A stretch of 36,002 nt of DNA, from positions 1 to 36,002 of the forward strand of contig CAIMVC010000207.1 in assembly GCA_903844825.1 (NCBI GenBank). The letters run 5' to 3'. A program made the position numbers and the translations under genes. The DNA comes from an uncultured Burkholderiales bacterium. GTDB lineage: Bacteria; Pseudomonadota; Gammaproteobacteria; Burkholderiales; Burkholderiaceae_C. Below are positions 1-7,910 of the stretch, in pieces. Below the pieces are notes generated by a model. That model had not been told where the DNA came from, did not search any database, and was given only the letters and a program-made list of their open reading frames with translations. Numbering within the stretch: position 1 is the stretch's first letter; every line of letters starts with the position of its first letter.

Positions 1-253
1 AGTTGAGCAGATGCAGGCTCGCCGTGGGCGCCTGGCCCGAGCCAAAACGCTGCAAACTGCCGTCGGGCAACTGCAGCGTGAGGGTGCCATGGCGCAGGCG
101 CGACAGCAGCCTGAGCGCCGTTCGGGCGGCGGCAGGGGCGCCGCGCCATGCGTCGGGCGACACACCAGGCGACAGCGCGCCGGCGACCAGCGTCGGCGCC
201 TCTGGCGAGGAGGTTGACGAAGATGGGGGAGGTGAAGAGGAGCCTGGGTTCAT
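1..253 (-). CDS. cfa: Cyclopropane-fatty-acyl-phospholipid synthase-like methyltransferase, N-terminal part (runs off window)
   Basis: Only the first 84 codons are inside the window; the gene continues past base 1. The start is the ATG at 253-251, which overlaps the stop of the DUF1365 gene as ATGA. After a Pro/Ser-rich head of about 45 residues, the translation reads ALRLLSRLRHGTLTLQLPDG and then ASLHLLN. This is the familiar N-terminal pattern of the CFA-synthase/mycolic-acid-methyltransferase family (R-L-x-x-G-x-L-x-x-x-L-P-D-G). Family members transfer a methyl or methylene carbon from S-adenosylmethionine to the double bond of a phospholipid acyl chain at the inner membrane. The SAM-binding and catalytic part is not visible, so the exact product (cyclopropane or methylated/furan precursor) cannot be told. 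The coupling to an FAD oxidoreductase and a DUF1365 gene is the usual context of this family in proteobacteria. Confidence 0.8.
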   Translation of the reverse strand, partial: MNPGSSSPPPSSSTSSPEAPTLVAGALSPGVSPDAWRGAPAAARTALRLLSRLRHGTLTLQLPDGSLQRFGSGQAPTASLHLLN

Positions 254-1347
254 CGGGTCAAAAAGCGTTCGGGCAGCTTGGGTTTGGAGACAAAGGGCAC
301 GCGCCGCAGCCACAGCTTGAGCGCCTGCCAGTGAATGCGGGCCATCACCCCCAGGGTCATGGCGGGGTAAGTCCAGAGCGCGCGGCGCATGCTGGCGGCG
401 CCGAGCACGGCCAGCTCGCCGCTGACGCTGGTTTGCAGCAGCGGGCCCTGGGCGTCGTCGTAATCAATGCGCGCCACGATGCGCTCCCGACCGTCCTTGC
501 GCGTGCGCATGAAGCGAAAGCGGTAGCCGCCCTCCAGCGTACAAAACGGCGAGACATGAAACACCTTGTCAGCGTGCAAGGTGTGGCCATAAGCGGGCGA
601 GTCCAGCAAGTAGCCATGACGCTCGCCAAAGGTGTTGTTGACTTCCACCAGCACCGCCCGCAGCGCGCCAGCGGCGTTGTGGCAATACCAAAAACTCACT
701 GGCTTGAAGGTATAGCCCAGCACCCGCGGATAGGTCTGCAGCCAGACCTCGCCGCCAGCGTCGCGAATGCCTTCGCGCTCGAGCAAGGCATCCAGCCAGG
801 CCAGGCAATCGTCGCCCCCCTCGCCATGGTCACGGTCAAAAAAACTCAGGGCGGCGCGCCGGTTGCGAGGCAGCACGCCCGGGCCATGCGCTCGCAGGCT
901 GCGCAGCGGCAACATCAAAAAGTAGTTCGGATAGGCAAAGGCATTGCGCACCGGCCGAAGCCGGGTGTGGCGGACCTGGCCAAAACAAATATGGGCCCCC
1001 ACGCTCCCCACTTCGTGTGGTTCGCTGCCCCCCGAGGGGGCGTTCCCCAGCTTGGGGCTGCCCTGCGCTGGGGATGTGGCCCCCACGCTCCCCACTTCGG
1101 GTGGTTCGCTGCCCCCCGGGGGGGCTGTCCCCAGCGTGGGGCGGCCCGGCGCTGGGGATGTGGCCCCCACGCTCCCCACTTCGTGTGGTTCGCTGCCCCC
1201 CGGGGGGGCTGTCCCGTCTTGGGGCGGCCAGGCGACGGGACTGGTCCCCACGCTTGTCACTTCGTGTCCTTTGCTGCCCCCGTCTGACTCCCTCCCCCCC
1301 TGGGGGCGGGTTGGGGTGGGGGTCTGCGGGTGGCGCTGCAGGCTCAC
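250..1347 (-). CDS. DUF1365 family protein with repeat-encoded N-terminal extension
   Basis: The conserved domain begins near residue 120 and shows family hallmarks: RLRPVRNAFAYPNYFLMLP, YPRVLGYTFKPVSFWYC and VEVNNTFGERHGYL. That leaves about 246 residues, the normal family size. The biochemical function of DUF1365 is unknown; it travels with CFA-synthase-like and amine-oxidase-like genes, so a role in fatty-acid modification is inferred. The longest start is GTG at 1347, overlapping the upstream stop as GTGA; the 3' end overlaps the cfa-like start as ATGA. The first ~119 residues are low-complexity and come from four in-frame 81-84-base repeats (SEPHEVGSVGATSPAPGRP type). Either translation begins at the coupled GTG and the repeat is expressed, or it starts at a GTG near 1011 or 1002, just before the domain. 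Neither internal start has a well-placed ribosome site, so the start is uncertain; the domain itself is sure. Confidence 0.85.
   Translation of the reverse strand: MSLQRHPQTPTPTRPQGGRESDGGSKGHEVTSVGTSPVAWPPQDGTAPPGGSEPHEVGSVGATSPAPGRPTLGTAPPGGSEPPEVGSVGATSPAQGSPKLGNAPSGGSEPHEVGSVGAHICFGQVRHTRLRPVRNAFAYPNYFLMLPLRSLRAHGPGVLPRNRRAALSFFDRDHGEGGDDCLAWLDALLEREGIRDAGGEVWLQTYPRVLGYTFKPVSFWYCHNAAGALRAVLVEVNNTFGERHGYLLDSPAYGHTLHADKVFHVSPFCTLEGGYRFRFMRTRKDGRERIVARIDYDDAQGPLLQTSVSGELAVLGAASMRRALWTYPAMTLGVMARIHWQALKLWLRRVPFVSKPKLPERFLTR
994..1325. repeat. Tandem GC-rich repeat, about 4 units of 84/84/81 bases
   Basis: Units begin at 994, 1078, 1162 and (diverged) 1243, each opening with GGCCCCCACGCTCCCCACTT or a close variant, followed by TCGCTGCCCCCCG and a G-run. 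Each unit contains a C-run/G-run inverted repeat (CCCCCCGAGGGGGC type) able to fold. Unit length is a multiple of three, so the minus-strand DUF1365 frame stays open through all copies. From memory, very similar blocks occur dispersed between genes in Comamonadaceae genomes, which would make this a dispersed intergenic element that landed in, or next to, a coding sequence. That recollection was not checked by a search. Confidence 0.85.
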
Positions 1348-2729
1348 GCGGCGCGCTCCTGGCTGGCGGTAATGGCTGCGCGCAACTGACGGGCCACTTC
1401 CAGACCTGACTTGAGGCCGTCCTCATGAAAGCCGTAGCCCGCCCAGGCGCCGCAAAAGTAAGTATGTTGCTGGCCCTGCAGGGCCGGCAGTTGCTGCTGG
1501 GCGGCAATGGCGGGGCCATCGAAGACCGGGTGAGCGTAGTCAAACTCACCGTGAATCTGATCCCTGGCGATCTCCCGCGCCGGATTGAGTGACACGATGA
1601 CGGGCTGCTCGAAAGGCAGCGGCTGCAGCATGTTCAATAGGTAATGCAGGCAAACCCGGGTCGACTCGGTGCCCCGGTCCGGTGCCCGCTCATAGTTCCA
1701 GGCCGCCCAGGCCAGCCGGCGCTGGGGCAGCACCGACCGGTCGGTGTGCAGCACGGCGCGGTTGGGCTGGTAGCGAATGGCGCCCAGAACGGCTCGTTCG
1801 GCGGCACTGGGACGGGCCAGCAGGGCCAGCGACTGGTCGCTGTGGCTGGCCAGCACCAGTTTGTCAAAGGCCTCGGTGCGCGTTTGCCCCTGGTGGCAGC
1901 TGGTGACCTGCACACCCGTTTCGTGGCGCTCGATCTGCAGCACGGGGGTGGACAAGCGCTTGTCAGACACGCCGGCCACGATCTTTTGCACGTAGTGACG
2001 GGCGCCGCCGTTGACCGTCCACCAGCGGGGGCGATCCACTACCTGAATCAGCCCATGGTTATGGCAAAAACGGATCATGGTGGCGACCGGAAACAGCAGC
2101 ATCTGATCCGTCGGGCATGACCAAATGCAGCCGAGCATGGGCAAAAAGTAGCCCTCCCGGAAATCCGGCGAAAAACGGTGCTCGCGCAAAAATTCCCCCA
2201 GGGGCTGCATCAGCGAGTCGGATGCAGGCGAGTGCGCCAGCGCGGTGGAGAGCTTGTTAAAGCGCAGGATGTCGCGCAGCATGCGCCAAAAACCGGGCCG
2301 CAGCAGGTTGCTGCGCTGGGCAAAAACGCTGTTCAGGCTCGATCCGCTCCACTCCAGCCGGGCGCGACCCGCCGCCGCCGGCGCCTGCACCGAAAACGAC
2401 ATATCCGACGGCGCCGTGGCCACCCCCAGTTCGGCAAAAAGCGCTATCAGCCGCGGGTAGGTGCGTTCGTTGAAGACCAGAAAGCCGGTGTCCACGCCGT
2501 GCGTGAGCGGTCCTTGCGGTGTGGGCAGCGTGACATCAACGGTGTGGGTATGGCCACCAAAATAATCGGCGGACTCGAACAGGCTGATATCGGCCTGTTC
2601 GCGCAGCTGATGGCAGACCGCCAGGCCGGAAATGCCCGAGCCGACCACGGCAATGCGTGGCTTGCGGCCGCTGGCAGCGGCGCCTGCATCAACCGCGGCA
2701 GGGGGGCGGGTCAGGACGGCGGTGCTCAT
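1344..2729 (-). CDS. FAD-dependent amine-oxidase-like oxidoreductase (COG2907 type)
   Basis: 461 residues from the ATG at 2729, preferred over an in-frame upstream start because GGAGA lies 8 bases before it. The N-terminal FAD Rossmann motif is VVGSGISGLAVCHQL, followed by the acidic FESADYFGGHTHTV segment that binds the nucleotide. The C-terminal GAWAGYGFHEDGLKSGLEVA is the second FAD-contact motif of the amine-oxidase family. Family members of this subgroup are encoded with DUF1365 and CFA-synthase-like genes. From memory, a relative in Rhodobacter sphaeroides belongs to the singlet-oxygen sigma-E regulon and has been linked to desaturating methylated fatty acids on the way to furan fatty acids. 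A fatty-acyl substrate is therefore likely but inferred. It is probably the first gene of the operon, and its stop overlaps the next start. Confidence 0.88.
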   Translation of the reverse strand: MSTAVLTRPPAAVDAGAAASGRKPRIAVVGSGISGLAVCHQLREQADISLFESADYFGGHTHTVDVTLPTPQGPLTHGVDTGFLVFNERTYPRLIALFAELGVATAPSDMSFSVQAPAAAGRARLEWSGSSLNSVFAQRSNLLRPGFWRMLRDILRFNKLSTALAHSPASDSLMQPLGEFLREHRFSPDFREGYFLPMLGCIWSCPTDQMLLFPVATMIRFCHNHGLIQVVDRPRWWTVNGGARHYVQKIVAGVSDKRLSTPVLQIERHETGVQVTSCHQGQTRTEAFDKLVLASHSDQSLALLARPSAAERAVLGAIRYQPNRAVLHTDRSVLPQRRLAWAAWNYERAPDRGTESTRVCLHYLLNMLQPLPFEQPVIVSLNPAREIARDQIHGEFDYAHPVFDGPAIAAQQQLPALQGQQHTYFCGAWAGYGFHEDGLKSGLEVARQLRAAITASQERAA

Positions 2730-2743
2730 GCATTCTCCAAAGT

Positions 2744-2770
2744 GCACAAGAGGCACAGGAGGCACAAGAG
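2744..2770. repeat. Three tandem 9-base repeats in the leader of the FAD oxidoreductase gene
   Basis: GCACAAGAG, GCACAGGAG and GCACAAGAG follow each other without gaps. They lie between the stop of the peroxidase gene (2799) and the ribosome site of the oxidoreductase gene on the minus strand. There they read as three CT-rich CTCTTGTGC units about 15 bases ahead of the start codon. Slippage could change leader length. No function is known. Confidence 0.7.
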
Positions 2771-2798
2771 GGCGGCCGACGCGGGAAGCGGGCCTGAA

Positions 2799-3398
2799 TT
2801 ACTTCGCCAGCAGCTGTTCAAGGGCTTTGACAAAACGCGGGTCCTGGGGGTTGATGGTCGAGCCGTGAACCGTGACGCTTTGCCCGTCGCGGCTGACCAA
2901 GTACTTGTAAAAATTCCAGCGCGGGCTCTGGCCGGTCTGGTTGGCCAGCTGCTTGAACAGCGCATTGGCGCCGCGGCCGGTGACGCTGGACTTGGCAAAC
3001 ATCGGGAATTTGACTGAAAACGTGTTCTCGCAAAAGTCGGCAATCTCTTTGTTGCTGCCGCCCTCCTGGGAAAAGTCGTTCGACGGAAAGCCCAGCACCA
3101 CCAGCCCGCGGCTGGCGTACCTGGCGTGAAGGGCTTCAAGGTCGGCGTACTGGCCGGTGAAACCACAAAAACTGGCCGTATTGACAATGAGCAGCACTTT
3201 GCCGCTGTACTGGCACATGGCCTGCGGCTTTTCGTCCTGCAGGCGCAAAAAACTGTGCTGGAGCAAAGCCGGGCAGGCGGCCCCAGACTTGCTGCCCACC
3301 GCCGCAGGCGCTGGCGAGGCCGGGGCAGCGCCTTGCGCTTGCGCGACTGCCGCTGCGGCCATCAGCGTCAGCGAAATCAGAACTTGCTCGGCACGCAT
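2799..3398 (-). CDS. Exported glutathione peroxidase family protein
   Basis: 199 residues from ATG 3398, with CGGAG 7-11 bases upstream. Residues 1-22 form a signal peptide (MRAEQVLISLTLMAAAAVAQ), so a periplasmic enzyme is expected, unlike the usual cytoplasmic BtuE type. The catalytic tetrad is intact: peroxidatic Cys78 (NTASFCGFTGQY), Gln111 (NDFSQEGG), Trp161 and Asn162 (PRWNFYKY). Cys123 (ADFCENTF) lies 45 residues after Cys78, where thioredoxin-dependent members have their resolving cysteine. It is therefore probably a thiol peroxidase using a dithiol reductant rather than glutathione itself. The family reduces hydrogen peroxide and lipid hydroperoxides. It lies just upstream of the fatty-acid-modification genes on the same strand (69 bases from the next start) and may be cotranscribed with them. 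Confidence 0.9.
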   Translation of the reverse strand: MRAEQVLISLTLMAAAAVAQAQGAAPASPAPAAVGSKSGAACPALLQHSFLRLQDEKPQAMCQYSGKVLLIVNTASFCGFTGQYADLEALHARYASRGLVVLGFPSNDFSQEGGSNKEIADFCENTFSVKFPMFAKSSVTGRGANALFKQLANQTGQSPRWNFYKYLVSRDGQSVTVHGSTINPQDPRFVKALEQLLAK

Positions 3399-3545
3399 GA
3401 AACACTCCGAAGTTGCGCTGCACCCTGGCACAGCAATAACCCCGGAGTATCGCGGAGAGTCGGCTTTGCCGCTCAGCGCGATGTCATATTCCCCCCCTAA
3501 AATCCGCCCAGACAGCAGGCCAGCCCGGGCCGTGCAAGGAACACC

Positions 3546-4415
3546 ATGCTTTATCCCGAATTGTTCAAGCAGCTTGAAGCCGTCCGATGGGACATGGAAA
3601 AAGACATTCCCTGGGGCAGCTTTGACGCCTCGCTCCTGACCGATGAGCAAGCCCAGACCATCAAAATGAACGCCATTACCGAATGGGCGGCGCTACCGGC
3701 CACGGAAATGTTCTTACGCGACAACCGCGACGACAGCGATTTTTCAGCCTTCATATCGGTCTGGTTTTTTGAGGAGCAAAAGCATTCATTGGTGCTGATG
3801 GAGTACTTGCGCCGCTTCCGGCCCGAACTCGCCCCCACCGAAGAAGAACTGCACGCCGTGCGTTTCGAGTTTGAGCCGGCGCCCGCACTGGAGACCCTGA
3901 TGCTGCATTTTTGCGGCGAAATCCGCCTGAATCACTGGTACCGCTGCGCCAGCCAGTGGCATACCGAGCCCGTGATCAAGCAAATTTACACCCAGCTCAG
4001 CCAGGACGAGGCGCGCCACGGTGGCGCTTATTTGCGCTATATGAAACGGGCCATCAACAACGTCGGACTCGAAGCCAAGGCTGCCTTTAGCAAGGTCGGC
4101 GTGCTCATGGCCAGCGCCCGCCGCACCGCGCAGGCGCTGCACCCGACCAACCTGCACGTCAACAAAAAGCTGTACCCGCGCGACACTGTGCAGTCGCGTC
4201 TGCCCAAACCCGACTGGCTCGAACACTGGCTGGACAAGCAGATCAAGTTCGACAGCACCTGGGAGACCAAAGTGGTCGAACGCATCCTGAGCAACATGGG
4301 GCTGCTGCTGGACCAAAGCTTCAAGACCGTGCAGGACCTCAACCGCTACCGCAAAGAGCTCGCCCGCGAACTCGGGCCTGCGGCTGCCGCGGGCGCGCCG
4401 GCGGCCAGCGCATGA
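3546..4415 (+). CDS. Diiron ferritin-like / acyl-ACP-desaturase-like protein
   Basis: 289 residues, starting at ATG 3546 with AAGGA 5 bases upstream. The helical core carries the two-half diiron signature of the ferritin-like superfamily: Glu46 (ITEW) and E77-x-x-H80 (FFEEQKH) in the first half, then Glu125 (CGEIRLNHWY) and D154-E155-A-R-H158 in the second. The spacing and the long carboxy-terminal segment resemble plant-type soluble acyl-ACP desaturases more than iron-storage ferritin. Family knowledge allows an O2-activating oxidase or desaturase; the substrate is not shown by the sequence. The last residues (PAAAAGAPAASA) are low-complexity. It is divergent from the peroxidase gene and just 10 bases ahead of hldC, so probably cotranscribed with it. 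A lipid-modifying role is an inference from the neighbours. Confidence 0.75.
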   Translation: MLYPELFKQLEAVRWDMEKDIPWGSFDASLLTDEQAQTIKMNAITEWAALPATEMFLRDNRDDSDFSAFISVWFFEEQKHSLVLMEYLRRFRPELAPTEEELHAVRFEFEPAPALETLMLHFCGEIRLNHWYRCASQWHTEPVIKQIYTQLSQDEARHGGAYLRYMKRAINNVGLEAKAAFSKVGVLMASARRTAQALHPTNLHVNKKLYPRDTVQSRLPKPDWLEHWLDKQIKFDSTWETKVVERILSNMGLLLDQSFKTVQDLNRYRKELARELGPAAAAGAPAASA

Positions 4416-4425
4416 GTCGCAGCCC

Positions 4426-4911
4426 ATGAGTGAGCCCGTTTTCCTGAAAAAAATCGTCGGCCGCGACCAGGCCCAGGCGCGCCTGTCCACACTGCCCCGC
4501 CCGGTGGTCTTCACCAACGGCGTTTTTGACGTGCTGCACCGCGGCCACGTCACCTACCTGGACCATGCGCGTGCCCTGGGCGCCAGCCTGGTGGTGGCGC
4601 TCAACACTGACGCCTCCGCCAGGCGCCTGGGCAAAGGCCCGGACCGGCCACTGAACAACGAGGACGACCGCGCCGTGGTGATGGCGGCGCTCGAATCCGT
4701 CAGCCTGGTGACCTGGTTTGACGAAGACACGCCGCTGCAGCTGATCGAGCAGTTGCGGCCGGACATCTTGGTCAAGGGCGGCGACTACGACATGAGCCGG
4801 CTGGCCGAAACCGCCGTCGTCCAGGCCTACGGCGGCCGCGCCCTGGCGATTGCCTTTGTCGATGGCTACTCGACCAGCGCCCTGGTCAAGAAAATTCGGC
4901 AGACGCCCTGA
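4426..4911 (+). CDS. hldC: D-glycero-beta-D-manno-heptose 1-phosphate adenylyltransferase
   Basis: 161 residues, the size of the free-standing RfaE domain II protein. The nucleotidyltransferase signature is VFTNGVFDVLHRGHVTYL (G-x-F-D-x-x-H-x-G-H). Conserved DRPLNNEDDRA and ILVKGGDY segments of the RfaE2 family follow. The enzyme joins AMP from ATP to heptose-1-phosphate, giving ADP-heptose for the LPS inner core in the cytoplasm. The kinase half (HldA) is not in the window, as expected where the two activities are split. The ribosome site ahead of ATG 4426 is weak. It converges with glnE, 45 bases away. Confidence 0.92.
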   Translation: MSEPVFLKKIVGRDQAQARLSTLPRPVVFTNGVFDVLHRGHVTYLDHARALGASLVVALNTDASARRLGKGPDRPLNNEDDRAVVMAALESVSLVTWFDEDTPLQLIEQLRPDILVKGGDYDMSRLAETAVVQAYGGRALAIAFVDGYSTSALVKKIRQTP

Positions 4912-4956
4912 AGCGGCGGGCGTGCAGCGCTTGTAGGGCGCGGACCGAGCGCCAAC

Positions 4957-7833
4957 TCAGCCGAAAACCGACGTCCACAGCAGCACAATGGCCGCCCGCT
5001 GGCTGGCCAGCGCGGGGGGGCTGACTTCGGTCGGCTCCTCGTTGAGTCGGGCACGGTGCTGCACGCGGCGCATCTCGCGGTAGGCGCTGGCGGCCGCATG
5101 GCCCACGCCGTGGGGGAGCAGGCCGGCCTGTTCGGCGCGCTCAAGCAGGGCGATATTGCCAACGTTATCGGCCATGTCGGGGTGCCTGAGCGCGTCGCTG
5201 AGCACCAGACATTGCACCGCAAATTCGGCATCGACCATGCCGCCCACGCCATGCTTGATGTCAAACTTTTCGGGCTCGGGCTGCGTCAGCACCTGGGCTT
5301 GTGCGGCCAGACCGGTGCCGGGCTGCCGGCGCGGTGGATGCGCGGCACGAACTTTCTCGCGCATCGACACAATCTCCTGGCGCAGCGCCGCACGGTCGCG
5401 TTCGGCGGTAATGACCTTGCGCCGAACCTCGTCAAAACGCCGGCGCAGGGCGTCGCTGCCCAGCACAAACCGGGCCCGTGTCATGGCCTGATGTTCCCAG
5501 GTCCAGGCGGTGTTGCTGCCGCGCTGGAGCTGGTAGGCCGCATAGGACTCGAAGTTGGTCACCAGCAGGCCGGCGTTGCCATTGGGTCTGAGCGCGGTGT
5601 CGATTTCAAACAGGTCGCCTTCGCCGGTCTTGACGGTCAGCCAGTTGATGAGTTTGCGCACAAAGCCGGCGTAGACCTCGGGGGCCAGCTCGTGCTCGTC
5701 GTCGTACACAAAGACAATGTCCAGGTCGCTGCCGTAGCCCAGCTCCTTGCCGCCTAGCTTGCCGTAGGCAATCACCGCCAGCTGGGGTTGCTCACGGTGG
5801 CGACTCTTGAGCCGCTCCCAGCACCACTGCACGCTGAGTTTGAGCACGGCTTCGGCCAGCGCGCTGAGGTCATCGGCCACCTGCTCGACGCCCAGCACGC
5901 CTTCGACGTCGCGGGCCAGGGTACGAAACACCTCGGCATGGTGGGCGCGGCGCAGCAAATTCAGGCAGGCCTCCTCGTCATCCTCGCCGGTGCGCTTGAG
6001 CGCGGCCCGGCGCTGCAGCACCTCGCTGGTGAACACCGCAGCGTCAAAGCGTTGCAGCAGCATGTCGTTGCTGGCCAACTCGTCGATCACGCCAGGGTGC
6101 TGCAGCAGGTAGCGCGCTGGCCAGCGGGCGGCGCCGAGCAAGCGCAGCAGGCGCTCGTGCACGGCTGGACGCTCCAGCAGCAGCGCCAGGTAGCTTTCGC
6201 GGCGCAGCAGGGGCTCCATCCAGTCCAGCAGGCGCACCGCGGCCTCCGGGGTGACGCGGTCTTCCTGCAGCCACGACGCCGTGCGCTGCAGCAGCCGGGC
6301 CAGGCGCGCGCGCGACTCCTCGCGCAGGTTTTGTACGCGGGGGTGTCCGCGCCAGGCCTCGACACGTTCACGAAACAAGGTGGGCCAGGCACGTGCCGAT
6401 TGCTCGATCAGTTCGTCGAGCTCCTGCGGCGCGCCGTTGCCGTTCTTGTTGCAGCCCTTGCATTCGCTGGTGCCGCCGAGCAAGGTATCAAATTCTTGCG
6501 CCACCAGCTCACGGTGCGCGTCGAGCTCGGCCAAAAAAGCGCCGCAGTGTGCAAAGCCCAGGGTCTGGGCGATCCAGGCCAGGTCATCGTCGCGCGTGGG
6601 CAGCACATGGGTTTGCTGGTCATCGAGATACTGAATACGGTGTTCGACGCGGCGCAGGAAGTTGTAGGCGCGTGCCAGCGCGTCGGCCGTGGGCTGCGGC
6701 ATCAGGCCCGAGCTCGCCACGCGCTGCAGGGCATCGACTGTGGCGCGGGTGCGCAACTCGGGGAATTGTCCGCCGCGCACTACCTGCAGCAGTTGCACCG
6801 TGAATTCGATTTCCCGGATGCCGCCGCGCGAGAGCTTGACGTCGTTGGCGCGCTCCGGGTGGCCGGCGCAGCGCCGTGCCGCCTGTTCGCGGATCTGCCG
6901 ATGCAGCACCCGCAATGAATCGAAGACGCTGTAGTCCAGGTAGCGCCTGAACACAAAGGGCAGCACCAGGGCCCGCAGCGCCTGGACCGAGCTGTCCCGA
7001 ATGCCTGCCAGCGGTGCGACCACGCGGCTTTTGAGCCAGGCAAAGCGCTCCCACTCGCGCCCCTGCACCTGAAAATACTCTTCAAGCGCGCTCAGCGACA
7101 CCGCTGCCGGGCCGGAGTTGCCATTGGGCCGCAGCGCCAGGTCGACGCGAAAGACAAAGCCGTGCTCGGTGCTGTCGCCGATCAGGCTGTAAATCGCCTT
7201 GACCTGGTGAGCAAAGTACTCATGGTTGGAAACGATGCCCCGGCCGTCGGCGCGGCCGGCAGTCTGGCCGTCCTGGTCGTAGACATAAATCAGGTCGATG
7301 TCGCTGGAGACATTGAGCTCGCGCGCCCCCAGCTTGCCCATGCCCACCACCCACATGCGGGCGCGCCCGCCGGGCACACCGGCCAACGCGGGCAACAGGG
7401 GGGCGCCATAAACCGCGTCCAGGTCGCGGCAGGTCTGCGTCATGGCCGCGTCCAGCGCCAGCTCGGCCAGCTCGGTCATGGCCCGGGTCACCACGCTCAG
7501 GCTGGCCTGGTCTTGCAAGCTGCCTTCGCAATCGAGCACCACCAGGCGCTCGAGCACCAGCTGGCGCAGTATCCGCAGGGCCGCACCGGTTTCCAGGCCC
7601 TGCGCCAGCAAGCGCGCCAGGCTGGCCTGCATCATGGCCCGTTCGGGCGGGCCGGCAGGCAGCAGATCGAGCCGGTCGGCATAACGACGACGGATGCGCT
7701 GAACGTAGCGGGAATAAGCCGCAACCGAGGCCGCAGCTGAGCCCGCAGGGAAGACCTCTGGCGCCGGCCAGGCGGGCGCCAGAGGCGTGGTGGACGATAA
7801 AAAACCGGGTGGCGGGGCAATCGGCAGGGTCAT
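4957..7833 (-). CDS. glnE: Bifunctional glutamine synthetase adenylyltransferase / adenylyl-removing enzyme
   Basis: 958 residues, full length for the family. Two nucleotidyltransferase modules are visible. The N-terminal adenylyl-removase has GKLGARELNVSSDIDLIYVY near residue 165; the C-terminal adenylyltransferase has GKLGGKELGYGSDLDIVFVY near residue 690. A helical regulatory linker lies between. The enzyme attaches AMP to, or removes it from, the regulatory tyrosine of glutamine synthetase according to PII state, controlling nitrogen assimilation in the cytoplasm. Start ATG 7833 has no strong Shine-Dalgarno sequence. Transcription is divergent from yhdP across 77 bases. Nothing is truncated. 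Confidence 0.96.
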   Translation of the reverse strand: MTLPIAPPPGFLSSTTPLAPAWPAPEVFPAGSAAASVAAYSRYVQRIRRRYADRLDLLPAGPPERAMMQASLARLLAQGLETGAALRILRQLVLERLVVLDCEGSLQDQASLSVVTRAMTELAELALDAAMTQTCRDLDAVYGAPLLPALAGVPGGRARMWVVGMGKLGARELNVSSDIDLIYVYDQDGQTAGRADGRGIVSNHEYFAHQVKAIYSLIGDSTEHGFVFRVDLALRPNGNSGPAAVSLSALEEYFQVQGREWERFAWLKSRVVAPLAGIRDSSVQALRALVLPFVFRRYLDYSVFDSLRVLHRQIREQAARRCAGHPERANDVKLSRGGIREIEFTVQLLQVVRGGQFPELRTRATVDALQRVASSGLMPQPTADALARAYNFLRRVEHRIQYLDDQQTHVLPTRDDDLAWIAQTLGFAHCGAFLAELDAHRELVAQEFDTLLGGTSECKGCNKNGNGAPQELDELIEQSARAWPTLFRERVEAWRGHPRVQNLREESRARLARLLQRTASWLQEDRVTPEAAVRLLDWMEPLLRRESYLALLLERPAVHERLLRLLGAARWPARYLLQHPGVIDELASNDMLLQRFDAAVFTSEVLQRRAALKRTGEDDEEACLNLLRRAHHAEVFRTLARDVEGVLGVEQVADDLSALAEAVLKLSVQWCWERLKSRHREQPQLAVIAYGKLGGKELGYGSDLDIVFVYDDEHELAPEVYAGFVRKLINWLTVKTGEGDLFEIDTALRPNGNAGLLVTNFESYAAYQLQRGSNTAWTWEHQAMTRARFVLGSDALRRRFDEVRRKVITAERDRAALRQEIVSMREKVRAAHPPRRQPGTGLAAQAQVLTQPEPEKFDIKHGVGGMVDAEFAVQCLVLSDALRHPDMADNVGNIALLERAEQAGLLPHGVGHAAASAYREMRRVQHRARLNEEPTEVSPPALASQRAAIVLLWTSVFG

Positions 7834-7862
7834 TACACGACTTCACGAAACCTTTGTTAATC

Positions 7863-7877
7863 GGGCCAGGGTGGCCC
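7863..7877. promoter_or_regulatory. Inverted repeat and -10-like hexamer between glnE and yhdP
   Basis: GGGCCA, three bases, then TGGCCC form a perfect 6-base inverted repeat in the 77-base divergent intergenic region. A CATAAT hexamer at 7891-7896 could be the yhdP -10 box, but no good -35 lies at the right distance. The inverted repeat could be an operator for either gene or chance in GC-rich DNA. Confidence 0.3.
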
Positions 7878-7910
7878 CAGCGGCGACGGTCATAATTTGG
7901 CAAGCCCAAC

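Noticed and set aside
994..1325. CRISPR array at the repeated block
   Set aside because: Units are contiguous tandem copies without unique spacers, and no cas genes are present.
148..1409. Plus-strand frames through the DUF1365 gene, some with proline-rich repeats
   Set aside because: The repeat is open in several frames because its unit length is divisible by three. The conserved DUF1365 motifs are on the minus strand.
4937..4953. Hairpin GGCGC/GCGCC between hldC and glnE as a terminator
   Set aside because: Only five base pairs with a 7-base loop and no T-run on either strand.
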